Positions 1 through 10,770 of a stretch of DNA of 64,000 nt are shown here, in pieces. Numbering within the stretch: the first letter of the stretch is position 1; each line of letters begins with the position of its first letter. Where the stretch lies: assembly GCA_007844125.1 (NCBI GenBank), contig CM017563.1, positions 22,201,609 to 22,265,608 of the forward strand, read 5' to 3'. Both the position numbers and the translations under genes were made by a program. This stretch comes from Sinonovacula constricta. Lineage: Eukaryota; Mollusca; Bivalvia; Cardiida; Solecurtidae. The notes below the pieces were generated by a model, which made no database searches, was not told the DNA's origin, and was given only the letters and a program-made list of their open reading frames with translations.

Positions 1-1020
1 CTAATGCTGGTGTTTTTATGTTTCAAGCTAAAGTGATCTTTTTTTCTTTACACATGGAACTCTGTGATGATTTTCCACCTCCACATTTCCCCTACCTCTC
101 TGAAAATTTAAGTGATTACCACTTCAATAAGTTCGGTATAGTCTTGTTCATTTCATGTCTCAAGTAAACAATTTTCTTTTCTGCAATGTAGCGAAAAACA
201 TTAAATATGGTTTATGTTAACCAGTCTGCATATGATAGGTATTTGTTTGCTTTATTTACTGACTAAACATTTTTATCGTTAACTGGGCGAATTTGATTAT
301 ATTGTAAAGATAACGTGTATTTAAAAAACAGATTTGTTATATTTGCTGGTTACTTCGCACAGATGTTTATACTTATTAAATATGATCAAAGTCATATTCA
401 TGGTTTTTATTACATATACATGTGTCACTGCATTCGTCATGCACATTTGAAAACAATATATTTCTTTAGTTTTTTTAGTTGTTTTATTTTCTGGTAAATA
501 ATTAAAACGTAACTAGGCAATTATGAAGATATTAGGCTGTTTAGAAACGTGAAACATAAAAATAATACTAATTCTGTTTAGAGACGTGAAATATAGAAAT
601 AATACTAATACTTTAATTTCAACGTTATAGTTAGTTTGCACAAATAATATCAGCTCTATAAAATTATAATTCAAGAACTTCAATTGACTCACTTCTTACA
701 TGCGCTTATGGTAACCAATTGTTCCATGCAAAAATCGTACTAGTTATAGAAATAACAAATGCCCTTTCGCATGTTTTTCCTAGATAAGCATACTTTTTAG
801 TAAAAATAAGATTGGGGACAAACTCAAAAGGAAAAGGTTATTTATTATGGATTAATTTTTATCCCGAATTGAGCTTTTTCTTTCATTTATTCTCTTTTTT
901 AATTCAATTCAATAAGTTTGCCCTTTCAATAATCTAAAGTATTGCGAATAAAAGAACATGATATAAAATCTGTTTATCCTTTAATACTGGCCTTATACTT
1001 TCTCAACTGTTCCATTATAG

Positions 1021-1335
1021 AAATACGTGAGGATATTTGAACGTCAAAATAGGTAAGCGGTCCGCTGTAACATAAAATGGTTCGTATACCATCTACATTG
1101 ACCTAGGCATCTTTTTAGGATGCGTGATTGTGACACTAATAAGACACTTATAAGGCGAAAAACGTTCCTTTTTAAACAGAAGATTGTGTGCAAACGCTGG
1201 AAATAAGCTACATTGCCTATCAATTGTATTGAACTTTGTGTTATTTCTGTTCTTATTGAAATTTAATTTCAGAAGGATTTTGCTGTTCATGAGGCAAGAA
1301 AAACAGAAATTGTACTTAGAAAGACGAGTTCATAG
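1021..1335 (+). CDS. Weak candidate 3' exons in copy A
   Basis: A pyrimidine-rich acceptor ending AATTTCAG at 1,272 is followed by a frame running from 1,273 to a TAG at 1,333-1,335 (starting KDFAVHEARK). The same acceptor and stop are kept in copy B (54,632-54,694), with two replacement changes. Upstream, 1,021-1,052 is a 32-base segment between an acceptor (CCATTATAG) and a donor (GTAAGC). In B that donor is changed to TTAAGC. Read through 1,021-1,052, the second segment would be in another frame. No family is recognised, and the two frames cannot both be right. Confidence 0.12.
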
Positions 1336-2273
1336 TCATTATAATTTGGTAGAACACAGTTTAGCAATCTACCATTTTAGTATTATGTATTTTGGTTTTT
1401 TTTAAATGAGGCATTTGTGAAAAGAATATGTTAAGTATTTACAAAAACGCAAAAATGCAAATTAAGACTGGATCAGCATAAGCATGTGTCGAATATCATC
1501 CGTTAAAAAGAAACATATTAATTTGACTGGCTTAAATGTCAACGATGCGTCGTTTATAAGTGTTCTTCTATAAAATAAAAACAATATTTGGTGCGATTAT
1601 TGTTTGCTTTCAATAAACATAGTATTTAGTTTCTGACATTTGCATATTGTTATTCAATATTCGAGAATTATACGTTGTTATCATAATAAAGTGGCTTTAT
1701 CAGCTGCATTTCATACCAATTACTCCCATTAAAAATTATCATTCATTAAAACTGGTATACTTTAATGATTTGAAATCTTGTTATTATAGAAATAGCCATG
1801 GCAGTTTTATATTGAAATAATTGTGTGTGTTGTTGATTACGTTTCAGTTTTAGCAGGGAATGTGTGTACTCCATAAATTGTATTTTTGTAGGTATACGCC
1901 GAATCCCAATCGTAAAAACAATAGAGGCAGGAACGACAAATAAATACACAATATCAGAATAATTACACAGGTTTTTTTTTCTTCAAATGTATTACGTTAT
2001 TCAAGAGTAATAACAAATTCTTGGACATTAACAACAAACGATAATAGCCATTAACAAAAAATAATTCGGATGAAGTGTTAGTGAGAGTCCCATTGTAATC
2101 AAAAACAAACATCTGTCAGCAAGGGGTATAGCATAACATGAATAGACTAATTTGATTTGCATAATTAATCCAAATAAGATAAAAATGTATATTGTTTATA
2201 AATCCAAACAGCTCGTGCAAAATGGATTTTCAATCTCGGCACTGTTTCACATAAAGTTCTGGAACCGTAGCAG

Positions 2274-2485
2274 TTGTCACACGATACGATTTACGTACGG
2301 TACGATTACGTTCGATGTACGATACCACGAGCGTTCTTTTACACGATACCATACACGTTACGGTTCGATACCATATACGATATGCATTACGATAGAAAAT
2401 CTAAAGGTTACGATGCGATACGATGTACGCTTCGATACAACATACTGTACGGTTTCCGTTTTCGTTACGTTACACGAAATACCAT
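2274..2485. repeat. CpG-rich cryptic repeat (TACGAT-like words)
   Basis: About 210 bases are packed with short variants of CGATACGAT, TACGAT, TTACG and GTACG, giving many CpG dinucleotides in a window that is otherwise AT-rich and CpG-poor. No fixed period is visible, so this is a cryptic rather than a clean tandem repeat. Copy B keeps only the first half (about 55,554-55,652); its boundary falls inside this array. Overlapping open frames here are by-products of the low-complexity sequence. Confidence 0.75.
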
Positions 2486-3448
2486 GACAAATGCGGCATG
2501 TTAAAGTAAAGGTTCAACTCAGCCTATTTATACTGTACCAACACGGTTTAGTCCAAATCGTTCTGCCCAATCGGCCCATTTCCAGCGCATGTAGGCGCTA
2601 ATGTTTTCAAACCTTTCAAATAAGACAATACAACTTTTTCCGTCTAAATGGTAAAAATATGTAGGCAAATGATAAGTAAGTGAAGCCAATATTATACCCT
2701 GCTTAATCATTGAAGAAGTGTGTTAAATTGTACCATGCTAAGATAAATTAATTTAAATCTGTAATTTACTAACATTCTTGCACAACCCTTCTTTACACGT
2801 ATATTCCAATTTTCTATACCTATTCCTCGCATCCGTATCTGCGTTTTACTGAAGTTAAATTTCATGTTCAGAAGATCTCAAATGTGAGTCGTCAGGTTTT
2901 TTTAATAGTTAAATATAGCTATCTCTTTAGCTTTGCTCAGATAGGAAATGCCTGTTAGCAATGAGGAATGGTGATTTATGTTTTACAGTTCACACTGATC
3001 TATGGCATCACTGAGCATCATTTTACAGAATATTTCTAGGTAACAATGACTTATTTGGTTATATGAGAAAAATATTTTGGTCTTAGCTGTCGGATTCCAC
3101 CTTCCTGATTGACATGAAATTGTACATTTGATCAAAAAAAAAGAAGAAAAAACCTTTAAGTTTTGAAATACTATATTAAAAGCTATCTAGGAAATGAACT
3201 TATTCATACACAATTGTCCACGTAAGCTTTCACTTTGAAATGTTATTCGAACATTGCAAGAAACCCACATACTTATAGCATGTTTTTGATCATTCTTGTC
3301 TGTCACTAGGTATCGGATTACGCTGTTTATATTGAAACTCATTGTATGTCAGGAAGTGAACAGTCCTTCATCGCAGTGAATTCTCACTGACGGAGGTATT
3401 TAAGATATCTATAATGTTCTAATGTAATACAAATGTTTCATTTTATAG
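2378..3448. other. 1.07-kb segment present in A, absent in B
   Basis: A and B match up to A 2,377 (B about 55,654) and again from A 3,449. The cryptic CpG repeat runs across the left junction in A, which favours a deletion in B over an insertion in A. The segment contains the second half of the cryptic repeat and the candidate exon at 2,528-2,643. I see nothing recognisable in 2,710-3,448. Confidence 0.85.
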
Positions 3449-3872
3449 TATGTCACCATTTTGATGTTGTATCTATTAAGCCGAGCTATTTCCCATTTTT
3501 GAGACAAACTTTACTTTAAAATATCTTATTTAATTTTGCATACCCAAAGGTGTTATTACATAAGGATAATCTACTGTTAGTTAAAAAGCGCAGCAGAAAT
3601 GATAGCAAATGCTTGACAAATACTGACACATTTATTAGTAGCATGTTGGCTTCATTTATTTATATCAATAAATACTTATATTTTTGATACTACGGAATTG
3701 AGCATTTGAACAAATGCTCTATGCCCTTTTCACAGAATATTTTTAGACATTTAATATCAAAACCTCGACAACCTTGCGTCAAAAGGCATACTAATAACAG
3801 TGCTGTTGACGTAGAAATGACAGCATCATACCGTTCTGCAATAGGACAGTGGCATTTGGTCTCTAGATACAT
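2528..3872 (-). CDS. Candidate two-exon minus-strand gene, function unknown
   Basis: Exon 1 would be 3,872-3,773, starting MYLETKCHCPIAERYD with a hydrophobic stretch around residues 17-31 (AVISTSTALLLVCLL), and would end CAAG before GT. Exon 2 would be 2,643-2,528, after a long pyrimidine tract ending CCATTTAG. The joined phase works: one base (G) left over from exon 1 plus AC from exon 2 makes a GAC codon. Exon 2 then reads GKSCIVLFER, has a tryptophan-rich part (RWKWADWAERF), and stops at 2,528. The total would be about 71 residues. In copy B exon 1 is open (two silent and two replacement changes over 33 codons) but the region of exon 2 is absent. The donor is weak at +3 and +4, and no family is recognised. 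Confidence 0.22.
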
Positions 3873-4061
3873 TTGATGAAAGTATTGGAATGAAAAATAT
3901 TAAAAAGACGGTATAAGATTAATGTAAACCAATTCGTTCGCTTGAAAAATTAGATATAGTCTGATATTTGTACCTGACAGTTCAAGAATTTTAAATTTCT
4001 GTACCGAATATCTTTACAGTTCACTTTTGGCTTGGCTGATAGTAACATTTTCATATACATA

Positions 4062-4085
4062 TAATTGTGTATATATACACAATTA
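4062..4085. repeat. 24-bp perfect palindrome
   Basis: Bases 4,062-4,085 read the same on both strands (arms TAATTGTGTATA). In copy B the equivalent region near 57,255-57,285 has lost one arm, so the palindrome is not conserved. Confidence 0.8.
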
Positions 4086-4316
4086 CATATTATCTGCAGT
4101 TCAAAGCATGGCATGTAAAAGATACGAGATGTTTTTACTCGTTAAATAATAGGCAGATATTTGAGATTGAGATAAAACGCCACAGCTTTAAATGTGCACC
4201 TTTTATTTTGAGGTAGAACAACGCACTTTAATCTTATTAAATATGGCTATATTTCTTAAGGATATGTCACAAAATGGCATTGTAGATCGGCACTCACAGC
4301 TACATTGTACTTGTAG

Positions 4317-4647
4317 CAAAGCGGTCATTTATTAAGGCAAAATGAAGTACCTGACGCAGTTCTTTCTGACACGCAATCGACGATAATTATGTATTTAGAG
4401 GAACACTTACGATGGAGAACATTCAGTATAATTGTACAGAAGGTAAGTACAAAAAAAAAACGCCAAGCAAAGATGATAACAGCCACGAAGAATTTCTTAG
4501 ATGGTCTCCTCCACAATACAATACAATTAAATATATGTATGCATAAATTATCTACATAAGTAACATTAAAAAATGTTCCTTTAAGGGTATGTAACTTTGC
4601 AGATATTTACCGAGATGGATGTCAAAGAAGGTGTGTCTGTTTCTTGA
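4317..4647 (+). CDS. Candidate two-exon plus-strand gene end, function unknown
   Basis: An open frame at 4,317-4,442 (42 codons, including QNEVPDAVLSDTQ and MYLEEHLRWR) ends at a consensus donor, AAG|GTAAGTAC. After a 160-base intron, the acceptor CTTTGCAG is followed by 4,603-4,647 in phase 0 (IFTEMDVKEGVSVS, then TGA). Copy B (57,506-57,631 and 57,791-57,838) keeps donor, acceptor, phase and stop, and carries a 3-base in-frame insertion in the second exon. From 4,341 to the donor only one base differs, fewer than in the flanks. Against this, all four substitutions replace an amino acid. A possible acceptor (TTGTAG) ends at 4,316. No family is recognised. An overlapping minus-strand frame shifts between copies and is not favoured. 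Confidence 0.27.
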
Positions 4648-5159
4648 TTCCTTTAGCATTTACTAAATTATGCGAAAAGCGTTGATTTTAAGAAGAAGTA
4701 AGTAAGTAAGCTTTGGTTTTCTATGTTATCCGACTAGGGATAGACAAGCATATCTTCGTGCTCTACTATAATTCTCAAAGTCTTAAGCTATAAAGTAGAA
4801 GTTCATATCTATAAAAAACAATAACAATACAGTAATAAATCACGCATAGAATTCAACGTATCAGTCCCAAAAAGCGCCAATGCTATAATGACAATATGTT
4901 TACTGGCTTAACCTTCCAAATTTGTATGACATTTTGTTTTGGGGTACAGCAATTTCACATACGTTGCTAAGACAAGAGGAGCGTACAACACACAGAAAAC
5001 ATGTCGCCTAATTTACTATAAATGCGTATGCTAAAAAGAAAACATCAACAATAACGTCTACAATTAGTGTTTTATTTGCAATAACATAAGACTATTCAAT
5101 AATTGATAAGAACACGCAGAAGAGATACATTTTTATTTTAAAGGCAACATGTGTGTTTG

Positions 5160-5400
5160 GGGCTCCCGTAGCGTAGTGGTAGAGTCACTGATTTGTAGCT
5201 GCTCTTACTGCTTAGCCTCCCACGGCGTGGTTTCGAGTCACGTTCGGGGCAAATGACCTTATGCTGGAATGTCTTCCACCTGCTGTGCGGTGCGCCTGTG
5301 ATTCTACCCAGACATTCGTATGGAGGCGTCCTGTACCAAAACAGCTGGTAGTCGCTATAATAATCGTAATTGGTCTCTGCGGTGTATTTCAAAACAAAAC
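5160..5400 (+). mobile_element. tRNA-derived SINE, family S1 (copy A)
   Basis: The head has an A-box-like TAGCGTAGTGGTAGAGTC at about 5,168-5,186 and a degenerate B box (GGTTTCGAGTCAC) near 5,229-5,241. The body continues with GGAATGTCTTCCACC and ends near GTCGCTATAATAATCGTAAT. A diverged relative at 13,804-14,040 shares head, body and this 3' end. No poly(A) or target-site duplication is clear. I cannot assign a published family name. Confidence 0.75.
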
Positions 5401-5989
5401 ATGCAATTATCTTCGTTTAAAGAGGGCAAGAAATGAACATTGCTTTAAATGAACAATAAAACGTCAAAGAGGTTTCGGCAAGTTATCTTTTGTTGGTATA
5501 TATACATTATTAACCATCAACCAGTAGCAAACATAGTACACTTTACTTTTGTTAAATCTGAACGAACTAACGCAAAACATAATAATCGGAAATAATATAT
5601 ATAAAATCACATGTCACAAACTCGGTCACTTGTAACATAGCCAGTATTTATTGTTGCACATGATACTATAAAGAACGCTAGCTGCGAAGAAGATTCTTTA
5701 AAGCAGGTCAAACAAAGGGACTAATGCTAGGAACTACGTGGAAACATTTCCCTAACACGATTATTCAACAAAACCTATAACCTTTCTTTATTTAGTGAAA
5801 TCTTCGTGTTGCACATACAACTATAAAATCATATGCAAGTGTTTTTCTTTTCCCATTGTACATGTATTTTAAAGAGAAACTATCAAGCAAAATCATTAAT
5901 CCGTTTTCCCGTTAACCTATAATTTTGAACAGTATCTTATGTACGTAAAACCGGGTAAAGTGGAAACAGTACAAAGGATACACATAGAA
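5360..5989. other. 630-bp segment present in A, absent in B
   Basis: B joins the equivalent of 5,359 directly to 5,990. The segment starts inside the S1 SINE, so loss from B is more likely than gain in A. I see no gene in it. Confidence 0.8.
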
Positions 5990-6994
5990 CAAACATACAA
6001 AAATCAGCTCTGAAATGTTATCTGTGATGGAACAAATATCTTCATTGTGTAACACTTATACCACTAGGTCTATCACATGCAAGCACATTCTTTGTTGAAG
6101 CATATGTACCGGTTACAATCTATAATTAAACACCGATCAGGCAGATCTTTTGACAGATGTTCACCTAATATTTATCACGAAACTTCATTTTTTTCATATC
6201 TTTATATCCATTGTAACATTTACAAATGTCGAGGACAGATTAAAATGTAGGTAAAATATATAAAATAAATTTATTATAAATTCGGAACAATTCAAATTTC
6301 TCAATCAAAAAATGTTTCCTACTATGAGTCGGCGTTCAGTTAAAATGTCACTACTAGTGCGATAGTGAATTTCTGTGTTCACAGTAAGACATTTCCATAC
6401 CCGATATTGGGACATCATAACATTATGTTGGTAAAAGATACTTATAGAATAAAAACGTCGACTACTGACTGTTTTCACTTTAAATTATCAATATTTTCTC
6501 GACCGTTCTGTGTTTGAAAATGTACAATGTTTTAATTGAAATGACAATTCCTAATGGGTTATGGTTATTTTCAAATGGATATTCGAAAAATTCCTATTTT
6601 CTTTTTTTAATTAATAAAAAATAACCCCATGGATTTGAACGGTACTTACCGAGTCTGCCATAAAATCAGAAAAGATATAAATCACATATAATGTCGGGCG
6701 TCACGTGAACAATGACACGCAGAAGTGTGCAAACAATTAAAACACTCTGTTTTAGTAAGATATGTAAACACTCAGACAAATGTGATCGCTTTACTTCTCG
6801 TAAATGTCAAACACAACATGTCTAGAAGGCTAGGAATAACGCCTTCTAAAGCTGTGGCCAATTGATCTTCATTATATCCACATAACATAACAATTAAGTA
6901 ATCACAAAGTCCATTAAGCAATGTCACAATTTATTACAGTAACAGATACACGACAATAACTCATATTTAGAAACTTTGTACAATACTAACTTAT

Positions 6995-7240
6995 GCCAAA
7001 GTCCTATGAGCATTGCAACATATATCACAATCCGAAAAGGCACAAGACAATGATATTCACATGCAAGCCAAATGCAAACGTAAGAACTAATATGTAATGA
7101 GTCATTTGAAAAAAGAGCAACTCCTAATAGTTATCGCCTTGGAACGGCTAGTCGGCAAAAGGTACAGACTCGGGGGCATAAAACTGTTTTACAGCGCTTT
7201 ATCCTCGCACATCCTAAGGGATTTCTCAAATGCAAGATTA
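6995..7240 (-). repeat. Interspersed repeat family R (copy in A)
   Basis: Recognised by the words GCATTGCAACATATATCA, CACATGCAAGCCAAATGC and CGCCTTGGAACGG, shared with copies at 9,545-9,800 (opposite orientation), 18,944-19,130, 29,228-29,405 and 50,245-50,430. Strand is given relative to the 26,700 and 43,475 copies. It may be SINE-like but has no clear tRNA head. Copy B has it at 59,582-59,830. Confidence 0.65.
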
Positions 7241-9544
7241 AAAGTAAACCAATCTATTTAATAAAAGATGCTCAAGCGCTGACGATTTTTTGATAAATAG
7301 TACTTTTTGTTGGCTAACAATTTGTATCAGCACATTAGAAATAAGTCTAATAAAGTGAAAAAAACTTACAATGTTTAAAATGGACTTAATGTAATGCTTT
7401 AATTGACATTCCGGTGTTTGGTGTGCTTTAAATAGACAGGATTTTTTTATAGTAAATCATTTACTTTTTTCTATATTCCTCATATTTCACTCGAGCCATG
7501 TTGTCCTATCAATCTTTCACTTTGTTCTTTTTCAACATTGATACATGACTGATCACTCATCTTTGCATCCATTTATTTACCAATTTCCATTCAATTAACT
7601 TTATTCTGTTAAACTACTTCAAGATATTTACAGCAGATTTTGTGATATAGTTGAGTGCTGATGTTCTCATATTACCTTCATGCCTGCAACGTTGTTGTTT
7701 TTAAATTTTTTATTTGACCTTACTCTTATACATAATTATTTATATTCAAATTGAACTGGAACGTGTCTCAACAGTATTATCTGAAGTTTTAGCAGATTAA
7801 ACGCCATAATCTCGCAATGCCAAAAGCCAAAGATGAATTAACTTAGAATTTTGAAAATATAAACTTTTCAAACGCAATAGGTTACAATGCCATCATCTCT
7901 ATAGGCCGTTCACTAGATTAAGAGACATGTATATTATTGGGTGGTATACGCTAAAAGTGTCAATAATGTATTTGTCGCGACAATGTTTCAGACATTTAAT
8001 TGCATTTAACAAAAACACAAACAATACACAAAGAATAAAAAGGAAAACTCATCTGATTACGCACTATAATATTTTGTAAGATGTATTTTGAATATAATAA
8101 TTTGCATAATCATTATTGAAATCGATGCATTGAGGCTCTAAATATAAACAGGCGGTATATGTGGCCAAGTCCTCACAATATCTTCAAACAATTTTGCTCA
8201 GTTTCAACCAAATGTACTCTTCACGAAACGTTCGCTTCAAATAAAACCAAACATTCTATTATTTAAATCGTGATTGTGAAGACTATTGTGTATAATAATT
8301 CTAGCTTTGTATACATATAACCTACCAGCACGGCATACTAAGGGATTGTCATCTTGAAATAAATATGGATTGTCAGGCAAAAGTCTAGCAATCGCTGGCA
8401 ACATATTGTCTTCAAGCACACCCTTGTTCTTTTTATTTTCATATTACCAACAGCCGTCACTAACGCCGTTACTAGATATACAGCTCCATATTATCACAAT
8501 AAAAAATATTTTTGTCAGATGTCACTTAAGCTGGTCTGTAACCTTGAATGTTCTTCAGCAAATTAACACATTTGTTTTTCCTCTCAGAAAATAGCATTAT
8601 CCAAAGTACTGGCCCTCGCCCATTCATTTTACACCCTCAACGCTGCCTGGCTCTGTTGTCTTTTACAATTATTAAATTCTTTCTATTCACTCACCTTGAA
8701 ATGTTTCTGAATGTGTATTTGAACTGTTCTTGTACACACTGGACTCTATCGTCCTTGGTTGAATTGGTTAACGAGTCCTTTCTGTTGCAATTGACATATG
8801 TTTGGTCACATGAATTGATTGTCACATGAGGCGGTCTCCCACTTATGTTTAAAATTTGCTACAGTTCTTTTATCTTTAAACGTCTTAAACAATGATTGTT
8901 TTCTGCAATGTTCATCTTTAACAAAGCCATTTTTATATTACTCCTCAATACCAAAACCTTTCTACCCTTTCAAAATAAGCGGTCCACAAACTTCAATACA
9001 AACATTTTTTTAATAATCTAACGTTATCATCAGGAACTACCTTATAAATAGAACGTCCACAGGTCATGTAGATTGATTTTAACAGCCCTGGCAAAAGGGA
9101 GAAAACGCATACATTTTTAAAGCACAACAGTAATTCCCTTGATATCGAATCCTTACATTCGTCTGTCTGTACATGCCACATTTTGAGCCATAACAACTCA
9201 TCGAGTGCATGATGGACAAAATAAATACTAACTATGTAACTAGTAGCTATTAAACGACTAGATGAATGAATAGAGCAGATCTGTGGCAATGCAATTTCTG
9301 ACCTACTTTGGTTACTCAATTCCATCTTCACAGGAACAGGTTGCTACAACCATTTATTCTTCTGAGGTAATTTTTTCCTTGATTCAAAAATTTAATTTAT
9401 TTACAATCCACCATTTTTGTGTAGTTCTTCTAAGTGAAATAATTCCTCTCTCTTCTAAACACTATATGGACATTATTTTTACAATGACGTCACTCATTCC
9501 GTCATTATTTATCAAAGAAAACATCAGCACCTAGACGTTTTCTA

Positions 9545-9800
9545 TTCAAATAAACCGGGGTTCGTTTCTTTGCATGCATTTGAGAAACCCAACAGGCACT
9601 GCTAGGTAAGAGCTCTGTAAAACCGGTTTAAGCACCCCAGTTGGTCCATATTGCCAATTGACAATTGCAAGACTGTAACTGTCAGGTTTCCTCTTTTTGT
9701 TTAATGATTCATCACAGAATTGTTCTTTGACATGTGGCTTGCATGTGAATACATTTGTTCTGTGCCTTTTCAAACTTTGATATATGTTGCAATTCTCAAA
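9545..9800 (+). repeat. Interspersed repeat family R (inverted relative to 6,995)
   Basis: Contains GTTTAAGCACCCCAGTTGG and GCTTGCATGTGAATAC, the reverse complement of the 6,995-7,240 copy about 2.3 kb upstream. A 75-codon minus-strand frame here, also open in copy B, lies wholly inside the repeat and should not be taken as a gene. Confidence 0.65.
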
Positions 9801-9860
9801 GGACTTTTATATTTTATATTTTTTTTGTTAAACACACTTTATTGTACAGAACTTACTAAA

Positions 9861-10075
9861 TTAACCCACGCTTGTAAGAATAGACCTCACCAATATAACG
9901 AAATACCAATAACCAATCAGTCCACGCTTGTAAGAACAGACCTCACCAATATAAAACATTGCCAATTACCAATCAACAAACGCTTGTAAGTACAGAGCTC
10001 ATCAATATAACAGAGTACCTATTACCAATTAACCCATGCTTGCAAGTACAGACTTCACCCATATAACATACGCAT
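9861..10075. repeat. 56-bp minisatellite, about 3.8 units
   Basis: The word CTTGTAAG (or CTTGCAAG) recurs at 9,871, 9,927, 9,983 and 10,039, exactly 56 bases apart, each followed by a variant of CAGACCTCACCAATATAA. Copy B carries the same array. Confidence 0.9.
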
Positions 10076-10404
10076 CAAATCCCATCTATCCAAATATTCG
10101 TTATTATACTAATAATATACCCTGTAACAAACGTTTGAAATTTGATCTTTGCAACTGTTTTTATGTTATCTCAATAGAAAGAACTAAAGTTAATTGTAGT
10201 AAATAAATGTGTGCATATGTTTTAGCTCTTTTTATGTTGTTTTATTTGAATGTAGTGCTATTATAGAAATTAAAGTATTTAATATTTTGTTCACCTAATA
10301 TGATATTATGTATGGAAAATTCTAGTCTCATTAAGTTCTCATTGTTGTCTTCCTAGAATGACTGCAACAATTTGTGGTGATTCTTGCTTTGTATTGACTT
10401 GTGT

Positions 10405-10770
10405 ATTATAAACACCACTTTTGCAAACACAATAAATAATGATACATAAATTTGAGTTTTAAACGTTAAACATGCAACATTGCAACGTTTTCTTTAGGTA
10501 AAATGTATTTGTACGCCATTTCTTTCATAAACTAATTAATGGAAAATTTCTCTATGGATCCAAACGTATCAATCCACCTGCACGAGACGTCGGTGCACTG
10601 TTGAAAATAAATGTAGCATAGGTATAGTCGTTTAATGTCAGCCCTCTGAAGTACTTGTATGCTTAAGCCTAGTTTAACGGGAATTAACATCGAGTTTCTG
10701 ACAGTTTTTTTCTAAGACAAACAGTATGTGTTGGAACATATACAAATGAATTGACATTGCTTGTTCAGTA
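10405..10770. other. 365-bp segment present in A, absent in B
   Basis: B reads CTTGTGTAGCAGG across the junction (63,446-63,458), joining A about 10,404 to 10,771. The base triplet GTA is shared at both ends in A, which is compatible with a microhomology deletion in B. No gene or transposon is recognised inside. Confidence 0.8.

Noticed and set aside
2152..2504. 111- and 76-codon overlapping plus frames
   Set aside because: They lie in the CpG-rich cryptic repeat; stop-poor low-complexity words explain their length.
4695..4711. Short GTAA repeat, other microsatellites and AT runs
   Set aside because: Short, typical of AT-rich DNA, with no sign of function.
9546..9773. 75-codon minus frame kept in both copies
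   Set aside because: It lies entirely within interspersed repeat family R.
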